Shown here: in pieces, positions 29,445 to 38,564 of the stretch
Layout of the letters: every line of letters begins with the position of its first letter
How positions within the stretch are numbered: the stretch's first letter is position 1
Source: Roseibium album
Lineage (GTDB): Bacteria; Pseudomonadota; Alphaproteobacteria; Rhizobiales; Stappiaceae
Direction of reading: 5' to 3'
DNA: 64,000 nucleotides
NCBI GenBank assembly: GCA_001404055.1
Contig: CXTY01000006.1
Span: 19-64,018 of the forward strand
Made by a program: the position numbers and the translations under genes
Notes under the pieces: generated by a model
The model's input: only the letters and a program-made list of their open reading frames with translations
Told to the model about the DNA's origin: nothing
Databases searched by the model: none

Positions 29445-29477
29445 TATTCTCCCGAAACACTGCTGTACGGGAGAATA
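29445..29477 (-). terminator. Stem-loop after the TIM-barrel isomerase gene
   Basis: 10-bp perfect stem TATTCTCCCG / CGGGAGAATA with a 13-base loop, 18 bp beyond the isomerase stop. The following minus-strand sequence is only weakly T-rich. Confidence 0.55.
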
Positions 29478-29494
29478 TATCTATTTGGCTAAAC

Positions 29495-30550
29495 TCAGCT
29501 GATGCCCAACATTTTCCGGTTGGCTGCATCATCAGTTCCGCCATCGGCAAAATCATCAAAGGCTTTTTCAGTTACACGGATGATGTGATCCTTAACGAAT
29601 TGTGCGCCTTCCCGGGCACCGTCTTCAGGGTGCTTCAGACAGCATTCCCATTCGACAACAGCCCAACCGTCAAAGTCGTTTGCTGCCATTTTTGAAAAGA
29701 TTGCGCTGAAGTCGACCTGACCGTCACCAAGCGAACGGAAGCGTCCAGCCCGATCCACCCAGGGTTGGTAGCCACTATAAACGCCCTGGCGTCCGGTCGG
29801 ATTGAATTCGGCGTCCTTGACGTGGAACATACCGATCCGCTCTTTGTAGATGTCGATGTTATCCAGATAGTCGAGGCATTGCAGCACGTAGTGCGACGGA
29901 TCGTAGAGCATCTGGCAGCGGCTGTGATTGTTCAATCGTTCCAGGAACATTTCAAACGTCACACCGTCATGGAGATCTTCGCCCGGGTGGATTTCGTAGC
30001 ATACGTCGACCCCCATATCGTCGGCGTAATCCAGGATCGGGCGCCAGCGTTTGGCAAGTTCGTCAAATGCGGTTTCGACCAGACCGGCGGGACGCTGCGG
30101 CCAAGGATAGATGTAAGGCCAGGCCAATGCGCCGGAAAACGTTGCATGATGCAAGATGCCGAGGTTCCGGCTTGCTGTCAGCGCCTGCTTGAGCTGTTCG
30201 ACAGCCCAAGCCTGCCGGGCTGCAGGATTGCCGCGAACTTCAGGAGCGGCAAAACCGTCAAAGGCCGTGTCATATGCGGGATGAACGGCAACAAGCTGGC
30301 CCTGGAGATGCGTGGACAGTTCCGTGATTTCAACGCCGTTTTCCTTGGCCTTACCGGCGAGCTCTTCGCAATAGCCCTTGGAACTGGCGGCTTTTTCCAG
30401 GTCGATCAGACGGCCGTCCCAGCTTGGAACCTGAACACCAACATAGCCGCAGTCAGCTGCCCATTTGGTGATCGAGTCCCAGGAATTGAATGGTGCCTCA
30501 TCCCCAGCGAACTGGGCAAGAAAAAGCGCGGGTCCCTTAATGGTTTTCAT
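29495..30550 (-). CDS. Sugar phosphate isomerase/epimerase (AP-endonuclease-2 TIM barrel)
   Basis: 351-residue TIM-barrel protein of the xylose-isomerase-like superfamily, cytoplasmic. Metal-ligand regions are visible: CYEIHPGEDLHDG near residue 185, MLYDPSHYVLQ near 215, GMFHVKDAEFNPTGRQGVYSG near 240 and WAVVEWECCLKHPEDGAREG near 290. This is the pattern of the IolE/IolI/YcjR-type isomerases and epimerases. The ATG follows CTGGAGGAAATC. It lies after the binding-protein gene of the third CUT2 importer. The substrate is not readable from sequence; a keto-inositol or keto-sugar is likely. Confidence 0.85.
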   Translation of the reverse strand: MKTIKGPALFLAQFAGDEAPFNSWDSITKWAADCGYVGVQVPSWDGRLIDLEKAASSKGYCEELAGKAKENGVEITELSTHLQGQLVAVHPAYDTAFDGFAAPEVRGNPAARQAWAVEQLKQALTASRNLGILHHATFSGALAWPYIYPWPQRPAGLVETAFDELAKRWRPILDYADDMGVDVCYEIHPGEDLHDGVTFEMFLERLNNHSRCQMLYDPSHYVLQCLDYLDNIDIYKERIGMFHVKDAEFNPTGRQGVYSGYQPWVDRAGRFRSLGDGQVDFSAIFSKMAANDFDGWAVVEWECCLKHPEDGAREGAQFVKDHIIRVTEKAFDDFADGGTDDAANRKMLGIS

Positions 30551-30638
30551 GATTTCCTCCAGGTGAGAGCGTAAAGCGATAGATGTGGCCTGCCTTCAAT
30601 CGTCACATGCATTGCTTTGCGCTCTTTGAGATAAAAGG

Positions 30639-30669
30639 GGCCGGGACCCCATCGCGTAAAGTCCCGGCC
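30639..30669 (-). terminator. Intercistronic stem-loop after the binding-protein gene
   Basis: 9-bp perfect stem GGCCGGGAC / GTCCCGGCC with a 13-base loop, 18 bp after the binding-protein stop and 88 bp before the isomerase gene. The minus strand then reads CCTTTTATC. It is a partial terminator or mRNA-stabilising element. Confidence 0.7.
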
Positions 30670-30687
30670 GCTAAGTTTCCTCAAGTC

Positions 30688-31644
30688 TTAGAAAGGAGAC
30701 TCGGGGAAGTAGTAGCTTTCAGCGTTTTCGCGGGTGATCAGCGTCGCGCCAAGGATGTAGCGACCAGCAACCGGGCCATTGGATTTGAACGCGTTAACCG
30801 TCGCGTCCATGGCCGTTGCGATCATTGCAGGCGGATAGAGAACGTCGACAGGAACGAGCTCATCACCATCCATGATGGCCTTGATGGTCTCTTTCATGCC
30901 AGCGCCGCCAACTACGAACATGCCGTCGCCGTCACGACCGGCCTGCTTCAGAGCTGCAACAACACCGATTGCGATGTCATCGTCCTGAGCCCAGACAGCG
31001 TCGATGTCAGGGAAGCGAGACAGGAAGTCCTGCATGACCTCGAAACCGTCATCACGGTTCCAGTTGGCGTGCTTGTGGTCCAGAACATTGATGCCGGAGC
31101 CTTCGATTTCTGCCATGAAGGCGTCGAAGCGCTCGTTGTCGATCACTGTCGGAATACCGCGCAGGATAACAATGTTATCACCATCCTTCAGGCGGCCCTT
31201 CATGTACTGAGCAGACACACGGCCAAGCTCCGGGTTGTTACCCGCAACATAAAGGTCTTCGATGCCAGGCTGGCTGAGACCACGGTCAACAACTGTGATC
31301 CATGCGCCGGATTTCTTGACGTTCAGAACCGGGTCGGTAAGCGGCTCGGATTCGAACGGAAGAACAACAAGCGCATCAATCTGATGAACTGATACAAGGT
31401 CTTCAAGCGCACTTGCCTGTGCGCCCGGATCAGGTGAGTTGACCAGGATCAGGTCGACATCCGGGTAGATTTTTTCCAGACGTTTTTCTGCCTGCTCAGC
31501 GTGCCAGTTCATACCGGCAGCCCATGCATGTGTCGGCGTTGGATAGCTGACACCAATCTTGATTTTCTCATCCGCAACCGCTGCACCTGCAAATACCAGG
31601 GCACCCGTTACTGCTATCGCTCCAAGAGCTTTCTTCATGGACAT
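30688..31644 (-). CDS. CUT2 sugar ABC transporter periplasmic binding protein
   Basis: 318-residue periplasmic binding protein of the RbsB-like family. The ATG at 31644 follows GGAGGAGGAAACA. The signal peptide MSMKKALGAIAVTGALVFAGAAVA is followed by DEKIKIGVSYPTPTHAWAAGM. Landmarks are IDALVVLPFESEPLTDPV, VVDRGLSQPG and DAVWAQDDDIAIGVVAALKQAG. In this operon the order is ATPase, permease, binding protein, the reverse of the other two CUT2 systems in the window. The ligand is unknown. Confidence 0.9.
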   Translation of the reverse strand: MSMKKALGAIAVTGALVFAGAAVADEKIKIGVSYPTPTHAWAAGMNWHAEQAEKRLEKIYPDVDLILVNSPDPGAQASALEDLVSVHQIDALVVLPFESEPLTDPVLNVKKSGAWITVVDRGLSQPGIEDLYVAGNNPELGRVSAQYMKGRLKDGDNIVILRGIPTVIDNERFDAFMAEIEGSGINVLDHKHANWNRDDGFEVMQDFLSRFPDIDAVWAQDDDIAIGVVAALKQAGRDGDGMFVVGGAGMKETIKAIMDGDELVPVDVLYPPAMIATAMDATVNAFKSNGPVAGRYILGATLITRENAESYYFPESPF

Positions 31645-31741
31645 TGTTTCCTCCTCCAATGCTTCCAATTAAACGCACCTCTCCCGTCTGGTGCGAACCA
31701 GTTCAATAGTTGGGGACGGGTCCCGATTCCGTTGAGTTGTG

Positions 31742-32770
31742 TTAGGACTTTCCGCTCTTGCTGACCTTCCAGTCGCTCCGCTGCAAGAGAACTGCAACGA
31801 TAATGATCAGGCCCTGCATGGTTCCATTCAGGTAATTCGAGATCACATCGGTGAAGTTCAGTATGTTTCCGATTGTCGTCAGGATCAGGGCGCCCAATAT
31901 GGTGCCGCCAATCCGGCCATAGCCGCCTTTGAGCACCGTGCCACCGATAATCACTGCGGCGATTGCTTCCAGTTCCCAAAGCACACCGGTTGAAGCAGAT
32001 GCTGAGCCGAGCCGTGGAACATAGATGATCGTGGCAAAGGAGACGCACAATCCTTGAATGATGTAGGTCAGGGTTTTGACGCGGTCGACATTGATCGCCG
32101 AGTACTTGGCAACGGCCTCGTTGGAGCCGATGGCCGTGCAATAACGGCCAAACGCCGTCCGGTTGAGCAGCAGCCAGCCGCAGATTGCGACACCGATGAA
32201 TACCCAGACAGGGAAGGGGAGCCCCAGAAAGCTGTCGTAATAGACAGGACGGTATGTGCCCCGGATATCAAAGTTCAAGGACAGGGTGCCACCGTCTGCA
32301 AAGTAGGTCACCAGGGACCTGTAGATACCCATCGTTCCCAGCGTCACGATAAAGGCTTCGATCTTGCCCTTGGTCGTCAACGCCCCATTGATCCAGCCTG
32401 CACCGATGCCGAGAAGTATGGCGATACCGCAGCCCAGCAGAACCGTCGGAACGCCGGAGCCCATGGTTTCGATAGCGTTGTTCATGACAATGATCATGAC
32501 ACCGGAAATGGCCGCCGCCATTGACCCCACCGACAGGTCGATACCGCCGGCAGTTATTACAAAGGTCGCGCCAACAGCGATAATCCCGATAAAGGCCGAG
32601 CGCGTGAGCAAATTGGTGAGGTTCCCCTCACTCACGAATGCTGGGTTCAGCATGAAGCCGATGATGCACAGCAACAGCAGCGCGATCGCAGGTCCAAGCG
32701 TCTTGAAATCGACGGAGAACTTTTTGGCGGTTTTGGCCGCTGTATCTTCAGATGCGGTCGTCATGGTCAA
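31742..32770 (-). CDS. CUT2 sugar ABC transporter permease
   Basis: 342-residue RbsC-type inner-membrane permease with the family motif TAGGIDLSVGSMAAAISG near residue 75 and about ten hydrophobic segments. A TTG at 32770 overlaps the ATPase stop (TTGA) and has GGAGG seven bases upstream; the ATG at 32764 is the alternative. It forms the channel for the sugar delivered by the binding protein encoded next. Confidence 0.9.
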   Translation of the reverse strand: MTMTTASEDTAAKTAKKFSVDFKTLGPAIALLLLCIIGFMLNPAFVSEGNLTNLLTRSAFIGIIAVGATFVITAGGIDLSVGSMAAAISGVMIIVMNNAIETMGSGVPTVLLGCGIAILLGIGAGWINGALTTKGKIEAFIVTLGTMGIYRSLVTYFADGGTLSLNFDIRGTYRPVYYDSFLGLPFPVWVFIGVAICGWLLLNRTAFGRYCTAIGSNEAVAKYSAINVDRVKTLTYIIQGLCVSFATIIYVPRLGSASASTGVLWELEAIAAVIIGGTVLKGGYGRIGGTILGALILTTIGNILNFTDVISNYLNGTMQGLIIIVAVLLQRSDWKVSKSGKS

Positions 32771-34290
32771 TGGAGTTCCTCCCGTTTCAGCCCGGCGGCG
32801 TAACGCATTATTTCGTTTTCGTTGATGTGGTCGCCTGTCAGAATGCCGGTGATATGGCCTTCCCGCATGACAACGACGCGGTGACAGGTGCCAATGATCT
32901 CGGGCATTTCCGAGGAAATCACGACGACCGAAACACCCTCTGCGGCGAGCGCTGCAATGAAGTGGTAGATCTGCTGCTTGGTTCCCACATCAATGCCCCG
33001 CGTCGGTTCATCGATGATGACGATCTTCGGTTCACATTCCATGACCTTGGCAAGCAGCAGTTTCTGCTGATTTCCGCCGGAAAGTTTGCCAACTGTGATG
33101 CTGGAATCGCGCGCTCTGACATCGAAGCGGCGAATGGCACGCGTCAGCGCGTTTTCTTCTGCTTTCCGGTCGATTGATAAATTGCGAACGAACTTGGGCA
33201 AGGCAAACAACGTCAGGTTTGGACGCATCTGCTTGTCGAGAAGCAGGCCCTTTTCCTTGCGATCTTTCGTCAGGTAAGCAAGCCCGGCATCCCGCGCTTC
33301 GGCAACACTCAGGTTGCTTGCATCTTGGCCAAACAGCCTGATTTCGCCACTCTCTATTGGGGAGAGACCACATATCGCCTCAAAAACGGCGGTTCGCCCG
33401 GAACCGATCAGACCTGAAAAGCCGAGGATTTCGCCTTTACGCAATCCAAAGCTGACATTGTCGACGCCTTGCGCACGAAGGTTCTTGACCTCAAGAACCA
33501 CGTCGGCGTCGACATCGGCTTCATGCATTGGCGGGTAAAGATCGGAAAGTTCGCGCCCGACCATCATCTGGGCCATTGTGTCGGGCGTCAGGTCTTGGGA
33601 GGACCGTGTATCTATCCATTGACCGTCCCGAAGGATTGTCACGCGGTCGGCAATTTCTTTGACTTCATTGAGCTTGTGCGAGACGAAAACGATGCCAACG
33701 CCGCTTTCTTTCAGTTTCTTGACCTGCCTGAAGAACACTTCTGTTTCTTCTTCGGTCAAGACGGCGGTTGGCTCATCCATGATCAGGATACGTGCGTTGC
33801 GGCTGACCGCCTTGACGATTTCGACCATTTGTTTTTGAGCGATCGTCAGTTTGGAAATGCGATCGGTCGGCAGGATGTCGAGGCCGATCTCGTCCAGATA
33901 CTTCTGCACTTCGGCCCGCATTGCGGCGCGATCCAGGAAGCCGTTTGTTCTGATCTCGCGGCCGAGAAACACGTTTTCCTCAACTGTCATCTGTTCGGCA
34001 AGATTGAGTTCCTGGTGGATCAATACAATGCCAAGGTGTTCGGCGGCCCCATTCGGGGGAAGAGGGGTCCGTTTTCCGTCGAGGCGAATTTGTCCGGACG
34101 TCGGATCATGAAAACCGGACAGGATCTTCATCAATGTGGATTTGCCAGCGCCATTTTCGCCGATGAGCGCATGAACTTCACCCGGTCGCACATCCATGCT
34201 GACGCTGAACAGGACCGGAATCGGTCCGAATGATTTGCTGATATTGACAGCTTCGATGATCGCCGCCGAAGCCGAAACTTCCATAGACAT
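32767..34290 (-). CDS. CUT2 sugar ABC transporter ATP-binding protein
   Basis: 507-residue double ATPase of the RbsA/MglA class. The first domain has GENGAGKST near residue 43 and ILIMDEPTAVLTEEE. The second has [26 protein letters not shown] and [14 protein letters not shown]. The ATG at 34290 follows GGGAGGAAATCAG. It is the first gene of the importer operon, directly downstream of three LacI-type operators and divergent from the lacI gene. Confidence 0.92.
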   Translation of the reverse strand: MSMEVSASAAIIEAVNISKSFGPIPVLFSVSMDVRPGEVHALIGENGAGKSTLMKILSGFHDPTSGQIRLDGKRTPLPPNGAAEHLGIVLIHQELNLAEQMTVEENVFLGREIRTNGFLDRAAMRAEVQKYLDEIGLDILPTDRISKLTIAQKQMVEIVKAVSRNARILIMDEPTAVLTEEETEVFFRQVKKLKESGVGIVFVSHKLNEVKEIADRVTILRDGQWIDTRSSQDLTPDTMAQMMVGRELSDLYPPMHEADVDADVVLEVKNLRAQGVDNVSFGLRKGEILGFSGLIGSGRTAVFEAICGLSPIESGEIRLFGQDASNLSVAEARDAGLAYLTKDRKEKGLLLDKQMRPNLTLFALPKFVRNLSIDRKAEENALTRAIRRFDVRARDSSITVGKLSGGNQQKLLLAKVMECEPKIVIIDEPTRGIDVGTKQQIYHFIAALAAEGVSVVVISSEMPEIIGTCHRVVVMREGHITGILTGDHINENEIMRYAAGLKREELH

Positions 34291-34343
34291 TCTGATTTCC
34301 TCCCAGCGTCAAAGTCCTCTTCCTCAATGACGCCATGATTTTT

Positions 34344-34402
34344 ATGTAAACGTTTTCATTGGCTATGTAAACCTTTACATTTGGAGGTGTAAACCTTTTC
34401 AT
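34344..34402. promoter_or_regulatory. Three tandem LacI-type operators
   Basis: Three related 16-mers: ATGTAAACGTTTTCAT at 34344-34359, ATGTAAACCTTTACAT at 34365-34380 and GTGTAAACCTTTTCAT at 34387-34402. The spacings are 21 and 22 bp, about two helical turns, so all three lie on the same face. Consensus RTGTAAACSTTTWCAT is that of LacI-family regulators. They lie between the importer operon and the divergent LacI gene. Confidence 0.85.
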
Positions 34403-34491
34403 GAATCACAAGAGGCTCTATACAGCTTAGACAGCTTTAGATTCCATGCACTTAATTCGAGCCCGCACTGCAACATGATCGGGATGAAAAA

Positions 34492-35526
34492 ATGAGCGAA
34501 CCGGTGGACCGACCGGCTACTATTGAAGACGTTGCAAAGCTCGCGGGTGTTTCCATCGCGACTGTGAGTCGGGCGTTGCGCTCACCGGAGAAGGTCGCAG
34601 AGAGTACCCGCAAGAAAGTCACGGCCGCTATCGCTCGCACGGGCTATACCGCAAATGCGATGGCGCAGAACCTGCGCATGCAACGCTCCAAGATGGTCCT
34701 GGTGCTTGCATCGGCTATCGCAGACCAGAATTTTGCCGGGATTTTGACGGGCCTGGAAAAGGCGGCCAACGACCGGGGTTATGGTGTTCTGATCGGCAAC
34801 ACAGAAGGAACAACAGGGCTGGAACAAAATTATCTGCGTTTTTTGTCCACCGGTATGGCTGACGGACTGGTGCTTCTGACAGGACACATTCCGGTCGCTG
34901 GTGAACCTCAGGCACCTTTGGCCGCGTTGCCGCCAATCGTTGCAACAGAAAAACCGGTATCTAATTCGGAAATCTCTTACGTCGGTGTGGACGACGTCGC
35001 GGCGTCAAAGATGGCAACGGAGTACCTGATATCACTCGGGCATCGCAGGATTACTTTCATTTCTGGCGGTCTGGCAGATATCCGAAGCGACTTAAGGCAT
35101 TCCGGTTATCAGCAGGGACTGAAGGAATCTCCGGAAAGTTTGCGCGATTGGCGTGTTGAAGGCGACGGCTCCACCGAAAGCGGGCGTGCAGCTGTTGAGC
35201 GACTGTTCATCAAGGACGATTTGCCAACGGCCTTTTTCTGCTTCAACGACAGTACGGCCATCGGTGTAATTTCCGCGCTGCAATTGCGCGGTTACAGTGT
35301 GCCGGACGATTTTTCCGTGCTTGGATTTGATGACATTCCATTTGCCAACAATTTCACACCTGGCCTGACCACCATCCGGCAACCTCGACATCATATTGGC
35401 GAGCTGGCAATGAATATCCTTCTGGACAGGCTGACAAAAAAGTCTCTGGCCACGCAGTCACACCTCCTGCACGGCGATCTCGTTGTCAGAGAGAGCTGTG
35501 CAGGGGTTTCCAAGTCAAGGAAGTAG
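34492..35526 (+). CDS. LacI-family transcriptional regulator of the third importer
   Basis: 344-residue regulator. The HTH ATIEDVAKLAGVSIATVSRALRSP lies at residues about 9-32, followed by the hinge region TANAMAQNLRMQRSK and a periplasmic-binding-like effector domain (VGVDDVAASKMATEYLISLGHRRI; LGFDDIPFANNFTPGLTTIRQP). It is divergent from the CUT2 importer operon and most likely represses it through the three operators at 34344-34402, released by the imported sugar or a catabolite. Confidence 0.92.
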   Translation: MSEPVDRPATIEDVAKLAGVSIATVSRALRSPEKVAESTRKKVTAAIARTGYTANAMAQNLRMQRSKMVLVLASAIADQNFAGILTGLEKAANDRGYGVLIGNTEGTTGLEQNYLRFLSTGMADGLVLLTGHIPVAGEPQAPLAALPPIVATEKPVSNSEISYVGVDDVAASKMATEYLISLGHRRITFISGGLADIRSDLRHSGYQQGLKESPESLRDWRVEGDGSTESGRAAVERLFIKDDLPTAFFCFNDSTAIGVISALQLRGYSVPDDFSVLGFDDIPFANNFTPGLTTIRQPRHHIGELAMNILLDRLTKKSLATQSHLLHGDLVVRESCAGVSKSRK

Positions 35527-35558
35527 AGGAGGGGATACGCCCGCTGAAACGCACCCCC

Positions 35559-36674
35559 TCACGCGTTGACAGTCGACATGACCGGCACGCGATCCGAAAT
35601 CTGGGACAACAGTTGATTGGTAACCGCCTTTGTGCCCATGTCCCCGCCGAACTCCATTGGCCTCAAGGCGTTGGCTTCAAAACCTGTATCAACCGCTGAG
35701 TTGATCAGGTCCGCAGCGTCTGCAAGGGTCGGGTGGTCGAGTTTTTCAGCGAGGTAATCCAGCATCAGGGCGCCGCTCAGGATCGCTGCCAATGGATTAG
35801 CCTTGTCCTGACCCATGATATCGGGCGCGCTGCCGTGGGCAGGCTGGAACAAGCCGTTCGCATCGCCAATTTCAGCACAGGCCGCCATGCCCATTCCGCC
35901 AACCAGGCCGCCGGCAAGATCTGAGAGAATGTCACCAAACATGTTCTCCATGACCAGCACGTCGAATTCCCAGGGTTTACGAACCAGGTCGAGCGCTTGA
36001 GCATCGACATAATTGTAGCCGACCGGGACGTCCGGATATTTCAGTTTCACTTCATCAAACACCTTGCGGAAGAAGGCGAGCGAGGTGAATACATTGGCTT
36101 TATCGACACAGGTCAATTTTCCTGACTTGCCGCGTTCCTTGCGCTTCCGTGCAAGGTTGAACGCAAAGTCATGCAGCTTGGTCGTGGTCTTGCGCGTGAT
36201 CCTCAGAATATCCTGCACTTCGTCGTCATTCACCACGAGGCTGCGGTTATGTGCAGCAGCCGAGTAGAAAAGCCCCTCGGTGGATTCGCGCAAAATGATG
36301 AGGTCTATGCCAGCAGCGCGCGGGTCAGCAAGCCGTTGCGGTGCGTTGGGATACGCCTTGACCGGGCGAACGCCCGCATAGAGCCCGAACCGATCGCGCA
36401 GGCGAAGGTGAGGGGAGATCTCGGTGCCGTCCTTATGCCGGATCGATGGTAGCCCGATCGCTCCAAGGAAAATCGCATCGGCGGCCTCTGCCCGGTCTTC
36501 ACCGCCGGGTTCTATGTCCGAACCCGTTTCCTTGAAGTATCCGGCACCGGACAGGATTTCATCATAGACAGGTGCCTGTTCACCCACCTTGGCAAGAGCC
36601 GCTTCGACAATGGCCATTGTTGCCTCTGCGACATCGACGCCGATTCCGTCACCCTTGATCAAGGCAATTCTCAT
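35559..36674 (-). CDS. Isocitrate/isopropylmalate dehydrogenase-family protein in a tetronate operon
   Basis: 371-residue NAD-dependent beta-hydroxyacid oxidative-decarboxylase family enzyme. Start chosen at 36674 ([12 protein letters not shown]), preceded by AGGA at 8 bases; in-frame ATGs at 36683 and 36692 are alternatives. Family landmarks are [69 protein letters not shown] and [19 protein letters not shown]. True LeuB is unlikely because there is no leuCD nearby and the gene ends an operon with OtnK and OtnC. It probably oxidises a four-carbon sugar acid or its phosphate (threonate/erythronate), taking the place of LtnD, DenD or PdxA2. The reaction is inferred. Confidence 0.82.
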   Translation of the reverse strand: MRIALIKGDGIGVDVAEATMAIVEAALAKVGEQAPVYDEILSGAGYFKETGSDIEPGGEDRAEAADAIFLGAIGLPSIRHKDGTEISPHLRLRDRFGLYAGVRPVKAYPNAPQRLADPRAAGIDLIILRESTEGLFYSAAAHNRSLVVNDDEVQDILRITRKTTTKLHDFAFNLARKRKERGKSGKLTCVDKANVFTSLAFFRKVFDEVKLKYPDVPVGYNYVDAQALDLVRKPWEFDVLVMENMFGDILSDLAGGLVGGMGMAACAEIGDANGLFQPAHGSAPDIMGQDKANPLAAILSGALMLDYLAEKLDHPTLADAADLINSAVDTGFEANALRPMEFGGDMGTKAVTNQLLSQISDRVPVMSTVNA

Positions 36675-36684
36675 TTGTGCCATC

Positions 36685-37335
36685 CTACTCATACCAATCA
36701 ACGTCAAAACGCTTTACGACCCGCGAAATCTGATCCGGGTTAAGTGAAGTTGCTGCAATACCGCGCAGGAGCAACGCCAGGCGCGCGGTCGCTTCGAGTT
36801 CTTCCATCGCGTAAACCGCAGCTTCCAGGTCCTTGCCGGCAACCACGGGGCCATGGTTTGCCAGAAGCACGGCTGATCTCTTGCCAGCCAACCCGCGAAC
36901 CGCGTCGCCCATCGCCGGATCTCCGGGGACAAAGAAGGGCAGCAGTTGAACCTTGCCCAACTGCATGATGCCGTAGGCCGTCAGGGGCGGAAGCACATTG
37001 TCCGGATCGATTTCCGGCATCAGCGAAAGTGCAACGGAATGGCAGGAATGCAAGTGCACGACGGCACCGGTATTCTGCCGGGTTTCGTAAAAGGCGCTAT
37101 GGAGCGGAATTTCCTTTGTCGGCTTGTCACCTGACAAGAGGTCGCCTGCCTCGGAAAGGTGACTTATCCGGCCAGGGTCAAGCGACCCCATCGACGAACC
37201 TGTTGGTGTCACCAGAAGACTGCCGTCTGACAGGCGCAACGAAATATTGCCCGTCGAGCCATGCGTAAGCCCACGGTCGAACATGGACTTTGCCATCAAG
37301 GCGATCTGTTCGCGTGCGGCGGTTATCTCACTCAT
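36685..37335 (-). CDS. otnC: OtnC-like 3-oxo-tetronate 4-phosphate decarboxylase (class II aldolase fold)
   Basis: 216-residue class II aldolase/adducin-fold enzyme. Landmarks are the N-terminal HGSTGNISLR, PTGSSMGSLDP, the metal-binding VHLHSCHSVALS near residue 95 (His93 and His95 region) and LLANHGPVVAGKDLEAA near 160. This is the pattern of OtnC, which decarboxylates 3-oxo-tetronate 4-phosphate to dihydroxyacetone phosphate and CO2. The ATG overlaps the otnK stop by four bases, so the two are translationally coupled, as expected for consecutive pathway steps. Confidence 0.85.
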   Translation of the reverse strand: MSEITAAREQIALMAKSMFDRGLTHGSTGNISLRLSDGSLLVTPTGSSMGSLDPGRISHLSEAGDLLSGDKPTKEIPLHSAFYETRQNTGAVVHLHSCHSVALSLMPEIDPDNVLPPLTAYGIMQLGKVQLLPFFVPGDPAMGDAVRGLAGKRSAVLLANHGPVVAGKDLEAAVYAMEELEATARLALLLRGIAATSLNPDQISRVVKRFDVDWYE

Positions 37336-38564
37336 GCTGGGCGCTCCAGAACGGAAAGCGCTTCTGTGAAGAAGTTGGGGCCGCCAAAATTTCCTGATTT
37401 CAGCGCCAATGCCAGCGGTCGCCCGGAAACTTTCAAGGCTGGCACACCGGCTGCAATCTTGGGGCCAATCTCCAGAGAGTTGGCCTGCAAGCCCGAGACG
37501 ACAGCACCGGACGTTTCGCCGCCTGCAACAACGATCCTTTGAACGCCGGCATGGGACAGGGCTGCGGCCAGGTTGGCAAACAGGGACTCAATTGCTTCTG
37601 CGCTGGCTTCGCGGCCAAATCTCTGCTGCGCCTCGGCAACAATCGCTGGATCCGCTGATGAATAAAGTAGTGGCGGTGTGTCCTGCTGTAGAACCCATTC
37701 CACGATTTCCTGCAATGAGAGTTTCTTTGCCATGATGTCGTCGGCCGTAATTTCTCGCGAAGGTGCAAGAGATTTATACGTGTTGACCTGACCGCGCGTT
37801 GCGGTGGAACACGACCCGGACAGCACGACAGCATTTCCAGCGACACCAGCCCAGGCGCTGCGTGCTGATGTATAGCCGAAATTCTCTGGGAGGCCGAGCG
37901 CGATGCCGGAGCCGCCGGTGAGCAACTTGCGCCCCTTGGCAGCACGGCCAATAGCTTTGAGGTCGTCATTGCGAATAGCATCGACAATCACCATTGCCCT
38001 GCCAAATGCGGCTACGCTTGCATCGATGGATGCCGGACCTGCCCAGACATCGGAAATCGGTACATGGGCGACAGCCCAGGAGGTTTGTTTGGAAAGAACA
38101 CGGCGGATGTCCGGGTCCTGCATCGGGGTCAGCGGATGGTTCTGCATGCCGCTTTCGCTCAAAAGCTTGTCGTTGACGAAGAGATGACCTTCGTAGACGG
38201 ATCGACCATTTTCCGGAAAAGCCGGACAGACATAGACAGTTGTCTCGCCAAGCTTTTCCGCAAGTGCCTGGGTAACCGGCCCGATATTACCTTCGTCGGT
38301 TGAGTCGAATGTCGAGCAGACTTTGAAAATAATCTGTTCGCAATCTTGCTGGAGCAGCCAGTCACAAGCTGCAAGCGAGGAAACAACAGCTTCTTTTGCC
38401 GGGACCGTGCGAGATTTCAGGCTGATCACGCCAGCTGCAATTGCAGCACTTGCTGGAGCATCCGGAACACCGACATATTGTGCCGTCGGCATGCCACCGT
38501 CAGAAAGCATCAGGGCAATATCCGATGCGCCGGTAAAATCGTCCGCGATTACGCCTAGTTTCAT
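37332..38564 (-). CDS. otnK: Four-carbon acid sugar kinase (OtnK/DtnK family, DUF1537)
   Basis: 410-residue kinase that phosphorylates 3-oxo-tetronate or a threonate/erythronate. Landmarks are LGVIADDFTGASDIALML at the N-terminus, KVCSTFDSTDEGNIGPV near residue 82, and the C-terminal nucleotide-binding segments IVVAGGETSGAVV and LKSGNFGGPNFF. The start overlaps the upstream hydrolase gene by four bases. With OtnC directly after it, this is a tetronate catabolic module fed by the TRAP importer of the same operon. Which isomer is used cannot be read from the sequence. Confidence 0.88.
   Translation of the reverse strand: MKLGVIADDFTGASDIALMLSDGGMPTAQYVGVPDAPASAAIAAGVISLKSRTVPAKEAVVSSLAACDWLLQQDCEQIIFKVCSTFDSTDEGNIGPVTQALAEKLGETTVYVCPAFPENGRSVYEGHLFVNDKLLSESGMQNHPLTPMQDPDIRRVLSKQTSWAVAHVPISDVWAGPASIDASVAAFGRAMVIVDAIRNDDLKAIGRAAKGRKLLTGGSGIALGLPENFGYTSARSAWAGVAGNAVVLSGSCSTATRGQVNTYKSLAPSREITADDIMAKKLSLQEIVEWVLQQDTPPLLYSSADPAIVAEAQQRFGREASAEAIESLFANLAAALSHAGVQRIVVAGGETSGAVVSGLQANSLEIGPKIAAGVPALKVSGRPLALALKSGNFGGPNFFTEALSVLERPA

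Noticed and set aside
35559-36674. Isopropylmalate dehydrogenase leuB
   Set aside because: No leuC or leuD neighbours, and it is the last gene of a tetronate/TRAP operon; a catabolic paralogue is more likely.
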